This document shows, in pieces, positions 27,583-36,669 of a DNA stretch of 64,000 bases. The position numbers were made by a program, and so were the translations under genes. This DNA comes from Stenotrophomonas nitritireducens (lineage in GTDB: Bacteria > Pseudomonadota > Gammaproteobacteria > Xanthomonadales > Xanthomonadaceae), in NCBI RefSeq assembly GCF_001431425.1, contig NZ_LDJG01000015.1, positions 62,001-126,000 of the forward strand. The letters are read 5' to 3'. The stretch's first letter is position 1; each line of letters begins with the position of its first letter. A model generated the notes under the pieces. The model did not search any database, was not told where the DNA came from, and saw only the letters and a program-made list of their open reading frames with translations.

Positions 27583-27611
27583 TTGATGGTGGTTTCATGT
27601 GAAACTATAAC
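27583..27611 (+). promoter_or_regulatory. hppD promoter with a palindromic MarR operator in the spacer
   Basis: A -35 TTGATG (27583-27588) and a -10 TATAAC (27606-27611) are 17 bases apart. The spacer holds a perfect inverted repeat GTTTCA-TG-TGAAAC (27592-27605). Length and position suit a MarR-dimer operator blocking RNA polymerase. Confidence 0.6.
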
Positions 27612-27695
27612 CTTCAGTCTCGACCCGCGTTCGCCGCGCGTCTTCCTGTATCCCGCCGCCGGCATCGGCGACGGCCCCACTTCCGGAGGCAAGCC

Positions 27696-28811
27696 ATGAA
27701 TACCCAAGTCCACGCCGCATCCAACGCGCCCAACCTGGGCATGCAGGTCACCACCTTCGAAAACCCGATGGGCATCGATGGCTTCGAGTTCGTCGAGTTC
27801 GCCGCGCCGGCAGGGCAGGCCGCCCAGCTGCACGACTACTTCCGGAACATGGGGTTCACTGCCGTGCTCCGCCACCGGCAGCGTGCTATTACCGTCTACC
27901 GTCAAGGCGGCGTCAACTTCCTCGTGAACGAGGAGCCGGACTCCTTCGCCGCCGACTTCGCCGCCAAGCACGGCCCCTGCGCCTGCGGTTTCGCCATCCG
28001 TTTCCAGAAGCCGGCCGCCGACGTGCTCGCTGCCGCGCTGGGCAATGGCGCCGAGGAAGTGAGCCTGCTGGCCGACACCCGCGCGGTGCCGGCGCCGGTG
28101 ATCAAGGGCATCGGCGACTGCATGCTGTACCTGGTGGACCGCTACGGCGAGGCCGGCAGCATCTACGACGCCGACTACGTGCCGGTAGACGGCGCCGAGC
28201 AGGACCCGAAGGGCTTCGGCCTTACCTTCATCGACCACCTGACCCACAACCTGTACCTGGGCAACATGCAGCAGTGGTCGGACTACTACGAGCGCCTGTT
28301 CAACTTCCGCGAGATCCGCTACTTCGACATCAAGGGCGCCAAGACCGGCCTGGTGTCCAAGGCGATGACCGCGCCGGACGGCATCGTGCGCATTCCGCTC
28401 AACGAGTCCTCCGACCCGAAGAGCCAGATCAACGAATACCTGGACGCGTACAAGGGCGAGGGCATCCAGCATATCGCCTGCTTCACCGACAACATCTACG
28501 ACACCGTCGAGGCGATGCGCGAACATGGCATCGAGTTCCTGGACACCCCGGATACCTACTTCGACGTGGTCGACCTGCGCATCCCGGACAATGGCGAGGA
28601 CGTGCCGCGCCTGCGCCGGAACAAGATCCTGATCGACGCCGACCCGGAGACCAAGCAGCGCAAGCTGCTGCAGATCTTCACCCAGAACTGCATCGGCCCG
28701 ATCTTCTTCGAGATCATCCAGCGCAAGGGCAACGAGGGTTTCGGCGAAGGCAACTTCCAGGCGCTGTTCGAGAGCATCGAGCGCGACCAGATCAAGCGCG
28801 GCGTGCTGTAA
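27696..28811 (+). CDS. hppD: 4-hydroxyphenylpyruvate dioxygenase
   Basis: A 371-residue non-haem iron dioxygenase converting 4-hydroxyphenylpyruvate to homogentisate in tyrosine degradation. The iron triad is expected at His in I-D-H-L-T-H-N-L-Y, His in I-Q-H-I-A-C-F-T-D, and Glu in the C-terminal P-I-F-F-E-I-I-Q-R. G-F-G-E-G-N-F-Q-A-L-F-E-S-I-E-R-D-Q at the end is the hallmark gate helix. Two VOC-fold halves are present and the length is normal for the family. GGAGGC precedes the ATG. It is first of a likely operon with a small ORF and hmgA; its promoter contains the probable MarR operator. Confidence 0.95.
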   Translation: MNTQVHAASNAPNLGMQVTTFENPMGIDGFEFVEFAAPAGQAAQLHDYFRNMGFTAVLRHRQRAITVYRQGGVNFLVNEEPDSFAADFAAKHGPCACGFAIRFQKPAADVLAAALGNGAEEVSLLADTRAVPAPVIKGIGDCMLYLVDRYGEAGSIYDADYVPVDGAEQDPKGFGLTFIDHLTHNLYLGNMQQWSDYYERLFNFREIRYFDIKGAKTGLVSKAMTAPDGIVRIPLNESSDPKSQINEYLDAYKGEGIQHIACFTDNIYDTVEAMREHGIEFLDTPDTYFDVVDLRIPDNGEDVPRLRRNKILIDADPETKQRKLLQIFTQNCIGPIFFEIIQRKGNEGFGEGNFQALFESIERDQIKRGVL

Positions 28812-28842
28812 CGTTGGCGGTCCACTCCCCGAGGAACACGCG

Positions 28843-29307
28843 ATGCTGACCGAACTGATCACCCTGTTGACCTGCGATGGCCTGGAAGGCGACGACCTGG
28901 CCGACTGCGTGGCCAGGATCGAGGCATCGCCGGCGGACCCGGAACTGGAGTGGATCGAGGGCGACGGCCCGGCGGCGTTCATGCAGTTCGCGATCCTCGC
29001 CGAGCTGGGCGATTTCGTCGCCATCGGCGACAAGGTCGACGAACTGCACGAAGAGATCAGCGAGCAGTTCGCCGACCCGCTGCCGGCGTTTCCGGGACAG
29101 GAAATGCCGGCGGCGGAGTACTTCCAGTGGCTGGACGGGCAGCTGGCCGCCCGGCCTACGCCCTACGAAATCCTGCTGTGGGGCAATCACTTCGATGACA
29201 ACCTCTATGCCTTCATCGTCCGCCGCAAGGACACCGCACGCGTCCTCGACCTTGCCGACGGACTGGGGCTGCTGGCCGAGCGCGCGACCCGGCGCCAGCT
29301 GACCTGA
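28843..29307 (+). CDS. Small acidic protein between hppD and hmgA
   Basis: A 154-residue very acidic soluble protein without signal peptide or membrane segment. It is rich in Asp/Glu/Leu (for example [11 protein letters not shown] and [12 protein letters not shown]) and has [17 protein letters not shown] as its most distinctive block. It may belong to DUF6630, but I am not sure. It lies 31 bases after hppD and 40 bases before hmgA on the same strand, which places it in the tyrosine-degradation operon; no catalytic role is evident. Confidence 0.75.
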   Translation: MLTELITLLTCDGLEGDDLADCVARIEASPADPELEWIEGDGPAAFMQFAILAELGDFVAIGDKVDELHEEISEQFADPLPAFPGQEMPAAEYFQWLDGQLAARPTPYEILLWGNHFDDNLYAFIVRRKDTARVLDLADGLGLLAERATRRQLT

Positions 29308-29347
29308 AACCGCCTGCCCGTCCGGGCACATCCACGCGAGCGCAGCC

Positions 29348-30643
29348 ATGTCCCAGAGCAACAACGCCTATCAATCCGGTTTCGGCAACGAGTTCGCCAC
29401 CGAGGCGGTGCCCGGCACCCTGCCGGTGGGACGCAATTCGCCGCAGCGCGTGGCCCACGGGCTGTATGCCGAGCAGTTGACCGGCACCGCTTTCACCGCG
29501 CCGCGCGGCAGCAACCGCCGCAGCTGGCTGTACCGTATCCGCCCGGCGGCGATGCATGGCAGGTTCACGCCGTTCGAGCAGCCGCGCCTGCACGGCGACT
29601 TCTGCCATGGCGCGGTGTCGCCGGACCAACTGCGCTGGAATCCGCTGCCGCTGCCGGAAGCGCCCACCGATTTCGTCGAGGGGCTGTACACCATGGGCGG
29701 CAACGGCTCCCCCGAGGCGCACGCCGGCGCCGGCATCCACCTGTACGCCGCCAACGCCGACATGCGTGGCCGGTACTTCTATGACGCCGACGCCGAACTG
29801 CTGATCGTGCCGCAGCTCGGCCGGCTGCGCCTGCGCACCGAGCTGGGCGTGATCGAGATCGAGCCGCAGCAGATCGCGGTGATCCCGCGCGGCGTGCGCT
29901 TCGCGGTGGACCTGCCGGACGGGCAGGCGCGCGGCTATGTCTGCGAGAACTTCGGCGCGCTGCTGAAGCTGCCCGACCTCGGCCCGATCGGCAGCAACGG
30001 CCTGGCCAACCCGCGCGATTTCGAAACGCCGGTGGCCGCGTACGAGAACGTGGAGGGCGATTTCGAACTGGTCGCCAAGTTCCAGGGCCGGCTGTGGCGC
30101 GCGGACATCGGCCACAGTCCGCTGGACGTGGTCGGCTGGCACGGCAACTACGCGCCGTACCGCTACGACCTGCGCCGCTTCAATACCATCGGCTCGATCA
30201 GCCACGATCACCCCGATCCGTCGATCTTCCTGGTGCTGCATTCGGCCAGCGACACGCCCGGCACCAGCAACCTGGACTTCGTGATCTTCCCGCCGCGCTG
30301 GCTGGTGGCGCAGGACACGTTCCGCCCGCCGTGGTTCCACCGCAACATCGCCAGCGAGTTCATGGGCCTGGTCCACGGCGCCTACGACGCCAAGGCCGAG
30401 GGCTTCGTCCCCGGCGGCTGCTCGATCCACAACTGCATGACCGGCCACGGCCCGGACGCGGCCACCTTCGACAAGGCCTCCAGCGCCGACCTGTCGCGCC
30501 CGGACGTCATCGTCGACACCATGGCCTTCATGTTCGAGACCCGTGGCGTGATCCGCCCGACCGAACAGGCCATGGCCGCCGGGCACCGCCAACGCGACTA
30601 CCAGGCCTGCTGGAGCGGGCTCGCGAAGCACTTCCAGGGTTGA
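29348..30643 (+). CDS. hmgA: Homogentisate 1,2-dioxygenase
   Basis: A 431-residue iron dioxygenase opening homogentisate to maleylacetoacetate. It starts [13 protein letters not shown], the family N-terminus. The active-site region has [16 protein letters not shown] (iron ligands His and Glu) followed by [13 protein letters not shown] (third ligand His). The family-typical C-terminal block [12 protein letters not shown] follows. Length is normal. It completes the hppD-ORF-hmgA unit; maleylacetoacetate isomerase and fumarylacetoacetase genes are not in the window. A diverged copy of its last approximately 100 bases occurs at 38.1 kb. Confidence 0.95.
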   Translation: MSQSNNAYQSGFGNEFATEAVPGTLPVGRNSPQRVAHGLYAEQLTGTAFTAPRGSNRRSWLYRIRPAAMHGRFTPFEQPRLHGDFCHGAVSPDQLRWNPLPLPEAPTDFVEGLYTMGGNGSPEAHAGAGIHLYAANADMRGRYFYDADAELLIVPQLGRLRLRTELGVIEIEPQQIAVIPRGVRFAVDLPDGQARGYVCENFGALLKLPDLGPIGSNGLANPRDFETPVAAYENVEGDFELVAKFQGRLWRADIGHSPLDVVGWHGNYAPYRYDLRRFNTIGSISHDHPDPSIFLVLHSASDTPGTSNLDFVIFPPRWLVAQDTFRPPWFHRNIASEFMGLVHGAYDAKAEGFVPGGCSIHNCMTGHGPDAATFDKASSADLSRPDVIVDTMAFMFETRGVIRPTEQAMAAGHRQRDYQACWSGLAKHFQG

Positions 30644-30981
30644 GCGGGGCGCCCTGGCACTTTCCGCCAGGGCCGATCGAGCGTTTGGATGCACATGAGC
30701 TGTCGAGGCCCGCGAAAGCGGGAGGTGCAGTCGTGCCCGCTTCCCGCTCTTTGCCTATTCTGGCCGTTTGCGTCAAATAGTGACTTATGTCACTGGTGTT
30801 GGGTGGGCTGGTTCTATCGATCGAGTGATGTTAGCTTTCCGTTGGGCTGCGGACATGGGGGCTTTGATGCTGCAACGGCATCAATAGGTGGGAGCCGCCA
30901 TGCGTTGCCTGACACGGTGGCCTGGGGAAAGTCCGCCGCCGACGACCGTCACATCCATTTCAGCGCTTTTAGGGGAGTTTC
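30644..30981 (+). promoter_or_regulatory. Leader region of the TonB receptor gene with a CRP/Clp-like site
   Basis: This 338-base gap carries no convincing gene and is AT-richer than its surroundings. At 30779-30794 it holds AGTGAC-TTAT-GTCACT, a perfect inverted repeat containing GTGA-N6-TCAC, the core of the CRP/Clp consensus. A -10-like TATCGA at 30815-30820 would place the transcription start near 30827, with the palindrome centred about 41 bases upstream, as in class II CRP activation. GGGGAG precedes the start codon. Confidence 0.45.
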
Positions 30982-33858
30982 ATGAAGACAAGCAAATTGC
31001 GTGATGCGATTCTGGTTGCATTGGTCGGTTCCATGGGTCTTGCCGGCACGGCAATGGCGCAGGATGCGGCCAAGTCCGAGTCCGACGCTGCCACCAATCT
31101 CGATGCCATCACTGTCACCGGCAGCCGCATCAAGAGCCAGACCTTCACCGCATCCTCGCCGGTCACGGAAATCACCGCCGAGGAGTTCACGCAGGTTGGC
31201 GCCACCAAGGTCGAGGATCTGGTCAACCAGTTCCCGCAGGTCGATCTGAGCTTCGACAACTTCGCCAACAACGGTTCCTACGGTCATGCGACCATTTCCA
31301 TGCGTGGCCTCGGCCCCGAGCGCACGCTGACCCTCGTCAACGGCCGTCGTCTTCCGGCCAGCCGCAATGAGATCGCCGACCCGTCGATCATTCCGGTGGC
31401 AGCGATCAAGCGGGTGGACATCCTTTCCGGTGGCGCTTCGGCCGTGTATGGCGCCGACGCCGTGGCCGGCGTGGTCAATTTCGTGCTGGACGACAAGTTC
31501 GAGGGCGTGAGCCTCAACCTCGGCTATTCGGCTTTCCAGCACAACAACGACGACAAGACGGTCCAGCAGCTCAACAAGGACAGGGGCTTTCCCTACCCGA
31601 CCGGCAATTCGGGCCTGGATGGCACGAGTCATAGTGCCGAGCTGGTGCTGGGCAGCAGCTTTGCCGACAACAAGGGTCACGCCATGGGCTGGCTGACCTG
31701 GCGTGAAAACGAAGCGCTTTACCAGGCCGAGCGTGACTACTCCGCCTGCTCGGTATCGGCCACCTCAGCGGCCTGCGGCGGTTCCGGCACGGCCAACCCG
31801 GGCCGTTTCACGGTCAATCAATATGCAAACGGCGGCGTGGTCAATTGGCCGACCGGAAAGAACGCCAACTACGTCTGGAACGGCAAGAACTACCAGAACG
31901 GCACTTACCTGTACAACTACGCGCCGATCAACTTCTACCAGCGTCCGGACAATCGCGTCACCGCAGGCTTCATGGCCAGCTATGACATCAACGACTACGC
32001 CACGCCGTATGTCGAGGCCATGTTCCTTGAGCGCCGTTCCAGCACGCAGATCGCCGAATCCGGCGCTTTCGGCGTGCCGATCGTCGTGGACTGCAACAAC
32101 CCGCTGATCGGCACCATGTGCGCCGATGCCGGCGTCGCCACCAGCCAGGCGCAGGTCACCCTGTGGAAGCGCAACGTGGAAGGCGGTCCGCGCATCTCCT
32201 CCAGTGATGACAGCACCTACCGCATCACGGCGGGCATGAGGGGTGGTTTGTTCGGCTCGTCCTGGACCTATGACGCTTCGGCGACCTTCGGCCGGACCAA
32301 AACCATCGATATCGGCAAGAACGACTTCCTCAACACCAATATCGCCGCTGCCGCGCTGGGTTGTACCGATCCTGTTTACGGCACCTTCCCGGGTTGCTCG
32401 CTGTACGACATCTGGACCGACAAGATCTCCAAGGAAGCGGCCGATGCGATGGCCGGCACCAGCTTCAGCATCTACAAGACCAGCTACAGTTCGCTGTCGG
32501 CCGTTGCCGACGGTTTCCTCGGCTGGGGTTTCCCGACCGCAGGCGGCGAGGAAATCGGTCTGGCGGTAGGTGCCGAGCGCCGCCATTACACCTACACCAG
32601 CGACTACGATGGCGATTCGGCCGCGGGCAACTTCGCCGGCGCCGGTGCCGCCAGCCTGCCGGTGGACGCGGGCAATACCGTGAACGACTTCTTCTTCGAA
32701 GCGGCGTTGCCGGTCTACGTGGGTGACGGCCTGTTCAACCGCTTCGACGTTTCGCTGGGTTATCGCTATTCGGATGACGAGACCTCGGGCAACTACGACA
32801 CCTACAAGCTCGGCCTGAGCAGCGCGCTGTGGGACAGCAAGCTGCTGCTGCGCGGCGGCTACAACCGTGCCGTGCGCGCGCCGAGCCTGAACGACCTGTA
32901 CTACTCGCAGCGCATCGCCCTGGATGGCGAAGAGGATCTGTGCGCCGGACCGAAGCCGGCCTACACCGCGGCGCAATGCGAGCGCGCCGGCGTGCCGACC
33001 TCGGCCTACGGCAACGTGCCGGTCAATCCTGCCGAGCAGTATTTCGGCCTGGTCGGCGGCAATCCCAACCTGGCGCCGGAAATTGCCGACACCTACACCG
33101 TTGGCTTCGCGGTCGAACCCCTCGAGAATCTGAACATTTCCCTGGATTGGTACGACATCAAGATCGAAGGGGCGATCGCCGGCATCGGCCACGAAACCAT
33201 CCAGCGGCTCTGCCTGGAGAATGGCCTGTATTGCGACCGGATCAAGCGCGACGCGCGTGCGGGCAACTACGACCTGTGGATCGGCCAGGCGTCGGATCCG
33301 AAGTCCGGCTACGTCATCAACCTGCCCGACAACATCGGCGTCTACAAGCGTTCGGGCCTCGACCTGGCCACGAGCTATTCGTTCCAGTTCGGCCCCGGCC
33401 GCTTGAGCGCAAGCCTGGTGGCCAACTACGTCCTGAAGCAGTTCACCCAGTCGCTTGCTTCCGAACCGAGCACCGCCTTCGAGTGCAAGGGGCTGATCAA
33501 CAACGACTGCGGAAACTCGCCGAAGTGGCGTCATATCGCCTCGGCGAACTATGCCTGGGACCGCTACACCGTGGGCATGCGCTGGCGCCATATCGGCGGC
33601 ACCAGCTACAAGGACGTGAACGGCAACAAGCTGAGCAGCAACATCTGGCTGGGTAGCGGTGTTTCCACCTACAACTACCTCGATCTGAATGCCAGCATGA
33701 GCATCGGCCCGGCATTGATCTCCCTGGGCGTGAACAACGTGTTCGACAAGGAGCCGCCGTTCGTGGGTTCCGCCAGCTTCGCGGCCAATGCCAACGCCGT
33801 GGGTGGCTACGATCAGGCCGGCCGTTACATCTTCGGCAGCTTCAGCCTGAAGTTCTGA
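30982..33858 (+). CDS. TonB-dependent outer-membrane receptor
   Basis: A 958-residue receptor. A signal peptide (residues 1-27, ending A-M-A-Q) leads to a TonB-box-like D-A-I-T-V-T-G-S-R-I segment, then a plug domain with I-S-M-R-G-L-G-P-E-R-T-L-T-L-V-N-G-R-R and D-I-L-S-G-G-A-S-A-V-Y-G-A-D-A-V-A-G-V-V-N. A 22-strand barrel follows, ending in aromatic Phe. This version with R-x-L-x-L-V-N-G-R-R-x-P is the group common in xanthomonads and caulobacters and often linked to carbohydrate or peptide uptake; the substrate is unknown. Conserved blocks include L-L-R-G-G-Y-N-R-A-V-R-A-P-S-L-N-D-L-Y. It ends before a strong terminator and converges with a cluster holding two hydroxylases. Confidence 0.93.
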   Translation: MKTSKLRDAILVALVGSMGLAGTAMAQDAAKSESDAATNLDAITVTGSRIKSQTFTASSPVTEITAEEFTQVGATKVEDLVNQFPQVDLSFDNFANNGSYGHATISMRGLGPERTLTLVNGRRLPASRNEIADPSIIPVAAIKRVDILSGGASAVYGADAVAGVVNFVLDDKFEGVSLNLGYSAFQHNNDDKTVQQLNKDRGFPYPTGNSGLDGTSHSAELVLGSSFADNKGHAMGWLTWRENEALYQAERDYSACSVSATSAACGGSGTANPGRFTVNQYANGGVVNWPTGKNANYVWNGKNYQNGTYLYNYAPINFYQRPDNRVTAGFMASYDINDYATPYVEAMFLERRSSTQIAESGAFGVPIVVDCNNPLIGTMCADAGVATSQAQVTLWKRNVEGGPRISSSDDSTYRITAGMRGGLFGSSWTYDASATFGRTKTIDIGKNDFLNTNIAAAALGCTDPVYGTFPGCSLYDIWTDKISKEAADAMAGTSFSIYKTSYSSLSAVADGFLGWGFPTAGGEEIGLAVGAERRHYTYTSDYDGDSAAGNFAGAGAASLPVDAGNTVNDFFFEAALPVYVGDGLFNRFDVSLGYRYSDDETSGNYDTYKLGLSSALWDSKLLLRGGYNRAVRAPSLNDLYYSQRIALDGEEDLCAGPKPAYTAAQCERAGVPTSAYGNVPVNPAEQYFGLVGGNPNLAPEIADTYTVGFAVEPLENLNISLDWYDIKIEGAIAGIGHETIQRLCLENGLYCDRIKRDARAGNYDLWIGQASDPKSGYVINLPDNIGVYKRSGLDLATSYSFQFGPGRLSASLVANYVLKQFTQSLASEPSTAFECKGLINNDCGNSPKWRHIASANYAWDRYTVGMRWRHIGGTSYKDVNGNKLSSNIWLGSGVSTYNYLDLNASMSIGPALISLGVNNVFDKEPPFVGSASFAANANAVGGYDQAGRYIFGSFSLKF

Positions 33859-33886
33859 TCGAAGCGTTACGTTTCATGGCAAGAAG

Positions 33887-33918
33887 AAGGCGGCGGGCTT
33901 GGGCCCGCCGCCTTTTTT
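33887..33918 (+). terminator. Strong intrinsic terminator after the TonB receptor gene
   Basis: A perfect 10-base stem GGCGGCGGGC / GCCCGCCGCC with a TTGG loop is followed by six T. It starts about 30 bases after the stop codon. Confidence 0.92.
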
Positions 33919-33958
33919 GGCCCCTTCCGTGGCGACCGTCCGTGCGGTCGCGGCTGTT

Positions 33959-34318
33959 TCAGCCTTCGTCACCGTCCTTCGCCACCGGCTTTGCATCCAG
34001 TTCGCGGGTGAAATCCTTTGCCGCTTTCTGGCGCGCTTCCCATTGTTCCGGTGTGAGGCAAATCCGCTTCTTCATGCGGCTGCCGGTGATGTCTTCGTAC
34101 TCGCAGATCCTGACGGGCTTGCCCTGCTTGGCCGGGGGGGCGGCTTCTTGGGCTTCGGGAGAATTTGCGGGAGCGCTTGTCTGCGCCGCTACCTGGCCGA
34201 TGGGCAGCATGCCGAGGGCCGCCGTTGCGAGCATCAGGCGAGCAGTGCGCCACGGCTGCGGTGTGTCAGTTGCAGGCGCGGACGATGGGCGGGCGGGACG
34301 AATGGAATCGACGTGCAT
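33959..34318 (-). CDS. Small exported protein with a conserved-looking Cys pair
   Basis: A 119-residue protein. A basic, Pro-rich N-terminus leads to a hydrophobic signal segment (L-M-L-A-T-A-A-L-G-M-L-P-I-G) ending A-A-Q, so it is probably periplasmic. The mature part is a low-complexity Ala/Pro/Gln stretch followed by a compact domain with I-C-E-Y-E-D-I-T-G-S-R-M-K-K-R-I-C, two Cys 14 residues apart that could form a disulfide, then a charged helix. Similar C...T-G-S-R...C proteins are widespread and unnamed in related bacteria (family knowledge, not checked). The start is uncertain: an ATG 23 codons upstream also exists. It faces the TonB receptor across its terminator. Confidence 0.65.
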   Translation of the reverse strand: MHVDSIRPARPSSAPATDTPQPWRTARLMLATAALGMLPIGQVAAQTSAPANSPEAQEAAPPAKQGKPVRICEYEDITGSRMKKRICLTPEQWEARQKAAKDFTRELDAKPVAKDGDEG

Positions 34319-34466
34319 GGCGGCATCTTCGGCTGGGTAAGGTAGGCCCGCCATGGGTTTGGCGGGGGGAACGGCATGACACCTCATGGTGCGCGAAAGC
34401 CATGCGCTGCGCCAGAACTCCAGGGCCGCCGCGGCTCCATGGGCTCGGGGCCTGCCTGGTAGGGCG

Positions 34467-36155
34467 TCAGTTCTTCGGCTGCACGTCGAAGGCGATGGTC
34501 AGCCGCGACTCGGGGTCGTCGAACGGCACGGTGCCGTGCCACATGTAGGAAGGGAACAGGGCCAGATGCCCGGGCCTGGGCTGGATGAGGCGACGAGGCG
34601 GCAGGTCAAGTCCCAGGCTTTCCAGCGGCTGCCCGAACTGTATCCAGCCTGCGCATGACGTGGCGTCCGACGCCAGTACGCTGCCGGGCAGGGCGACATA
34701 GAAGGCGGAGCTTGCCCAGCCCTTGGTATGGATGTGGTTGGAATGATGCCCCGATGAGCGGAGTTTCACCGACCAGGAGCCGGCGAAGCGGATCTCGCGC
34801 CGTCTGCGCGAGAGGAACGGGTGCGTCGGGTCGACCGGCATTGTCGCCAGCCAGGTTTCGACAGCGTTGCTCAGGGCGGCCTGGGCAGCATCGATTACCG
34901 TGTCGCTGCGTCCGAACAGCTGGCCTGCCGTCTGCGTGCCGCCGCGCACGCTCTGGTTCACCGGCTCGCGGGTGGCACCGTGCATGGCATCGAGGGTTGC
35001 GGCCAGCGCATGCAGGAACGCGGGGAGATCGTTGAAACCGGGTGGGGGGGCGATCTCGACATAGCCGACCAGCTTTTCGTAATCGAACAACCAATGCTCG
35101 CGCTCGTCGCCGGCCAGCCGCCATGCCGTACCCAGGTGGCTCCAGCCTTCCTGGTTGTGCGGGTCGAGCCGGACCGCCTTTTCCGCGCACCTGGCAGCCA
35201 GGTCGAAGCGTTCCGTGCGGAATGCGTGCCGTGCGTGGGCGTTGAGGAATTCCGGCAGCACGCCCAATTCGCCGCGTGCCGCCGCGGCGTACAGCGGCGC
35301 GGCCTGCTCATGCTGTTGCAGCGTGTCCAGCGCATCAGCGGCGAACCACTCCAGCATGGCGTTTCCGGGTTCGCGCCGGCGCAGCGGGGTAAGGAGCGCG
35401 ATGGCCTCATCGGCGTTCTTGGTCGCCACCAGCATGCGCACGAAAGCCAGCTGCAGCGCCCGGTTGTCCGGCTGTGCCCGTGCCGCGGCGCGAAGCGCAT
35501 CCAGCGGGTCTTCGCCCGGCGCCAGTGTCGCGCCGTTTTCCCAGAGCAGGTTCCCCAGGGTTTCGTGCGCAGGCGCATGGCCCGGATGCCGGGCGACCAG
35601 CCTGCGTGCACCGGCCAGTGCTTCGGCGGTGCGGCCCGCATCGGCCAGCACGCCGTTGATGGCGTCCTGCAGCTCGGGCGCATCGACGCCACGCCGGCGC
35701 AGCAATTCCTCTGCCTGCCGGTAGGCGGACAAGGCTTCGTCGATGCGCCCCAGCAAGCGCAGTACGGCCCCGAGGTCGACCCATGCGGAGGCCTGCTCCG
35801 GCGACAGGGCGAGCGCTTTGCGCAACACCGGTTCGGCTGCTTCCAGTCGATCCTGTGCACGCAGCGCCTTGCCGTGGCGGGCGAGGGAAATTCCGTAATT
35901 GCGCGATACCGTGGCATTGCCCGGCAGCAGGGCCAGGGCGCGTTCGAACGCTGCATTCGCCTCCGCCTGGCGGCCATCGTCCGCCAGGCACATGCCCAGC
36001 AACTGCCATGCGTCGACAGCCTGCGCTGCCTGCTGGGTCAGCGCTTCGGCGATGGACAGCGCCTGCGCGCGCTGTCCGGACTGCAGCAGGCCCTGCGCCT
36101 GCTTGAAGCGCTGGGCCTGCGCTGGGTTCAACGGCTGGCCGTGCGGTGCGGGCAT
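34467..36155 (-). CDS. TPR-repeat 2-oxoglutarate/Fe(II) oxygenase
   Basis: A 562-residue cytosolic protein. Residues 10-350 are tetratricopeptide repeats (for example A-W-Q-L-L-G-M-C-L-A-D-D-G-R and A-W-V-D-L-G-A-V-L-R-L-L-G-R). The last 190 residues are a putative 2OG-Fe(II) oxygenase domain: H-H-S-N-H-I-H-T-K-G-W-A-S-S-A-F-Y-V supplies the first iron ligands, and G-H-L-A-L-F-P-S-Y-M-W-H-G-T followed by R-L-T-I-A-F-D supplies the last His and the 2-oxoglutarate-binding Arg. It probably hydroxylates a protein bound by the TPR, which is inference. It lies 6 bases downstream of the next small gene, in one operon with a second TPR hydroxylase. Confidence 0.87.
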   Translation of the reverse strand: MPAPHGQPLNPAQAQRFKQAQGLLQSGQRAQALSIAEALTQQAAQAVDAWQLLGMCLADDGRQAEANAAFERALALLPGNATVSRNYGISLARHGKALRAQDRLEAAEPVLRKALALSPEQASAWVDLGAVLRLLGRIDEALSAYRQAEELLRRRGVDAPELQDAINGVLADAGRTAEALAGARRLVARHPGHAPAHETLGNLLWENGATLAPGEDPLDALRAAARAQPDNRALQLAFVRMLVATKNADEAIALLTPLRRREPGNAMLEWFAADALDTLQQHEQAAPLYAAAARGELGVLPEFLNAHARHAFRTERFDLAARCAEKAVRLDPHNQEGWSHLGTAWRLAGDEREHWLFDYEKLVGYVEIAPPPGFNDLPAFLHALAATLDAMHGATREPVNQSVRGGTQTAGQLFGRSDTVIDAAQAALSNAVETWLATMPVDPTHPFLSRRRREIRFAGSWSVKLRSSGHHSNHIHTKGWASSAFYVALPGSVLASDATSCAGWIQFGQPLESLGLDLPPRRLIQPRPGHLALFPSYMWHGTVPFDDPESRLTIAFDVQPKN

Positions 36156-36161
36156 GGATGC

Positions 36162-36635
36162 TCAGCGCATGCGGCGCACGCCAAGGCGCACGCCTGCGGG
36201 TGTTACCAGCACATAGCTGCCCAACAGCCCCTTGCGCAGTTGTACGTTGTCGCCGGCCTGTACATGGCCGCTGCTGCGCGATTCGGCCTGTGTCCAGACC
36301 TGCCCGTTCTCGAGCGTGAAACTGCGTTGCCCGGCGCGGCCGTACTCCACCTTGACCACCCGGCTTTCGATCCGTTCCGGGGCGGCCTGCTCATGCGTCT
36401 GTCCCGGGTTGAGCAGGGGCTCATGGGGTTTGGCCAAGCCGAAATCCGCCTGCGCCTTTTCCGCCGCCGCCGCATGCACGGCAGGCGGTGGCGGGAACGC
36501 CTTGTCGTAGCAGGCCAGCCGCGCGGCCGGCTCGGCCACGCTGGCGCAGGCATGAAGGAGGGGTTGCGCCGCCAACGTCGGGGCGAGCAGGTACAGGAGC
36601 GAGGGCAACAGGCGGCGCATCAACATGGGCGGCAT
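36162..36635 (-). CDS. Small exported protein of unknown function
   Basis: A 157-residue protein with a signal peptide (M-L-M-R-R-L-L-P-S-L-L-Y-L-L-A-P-T-L-A-A-Q), so it is probably periplasmic. A-C-A-S-V-A-E-P-A-A-R-L-A-C-Y-D-K-A-F follows, a two-Cys helical motif common in small exported proteins of unknown role. The C-terminal half is a likely beta barrel (V-W-T-Q-A-E-S-R-S-S-G-H-V-Q-A-G-D-N-V-Q-L). Three start codons are possible (36635, 36626, 36620); AGGAT precedes the first. It sits between the two hydroxylase genes, 34 bases from the upstream one. Confidence 0.7.
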   Translation of the reverse strand: MPPMLMRRLLPSLLYLLAPTLAAQPLLHACASVAEPAARLACYDKAFPPPPAVHAAAAEKAQADFGLAKPHEPLLNPGQTHEQAAPERIESRVVKVEYGRAGQRSFTLENGQVWTQAESRSSGHVQAGDNVQLRKGLLGSYVLVTPAGVRLGVRRMR

Positions 36636-36669
36636 CGATCCTATGGAAGGGGCAGCATAACCGGCCGGT

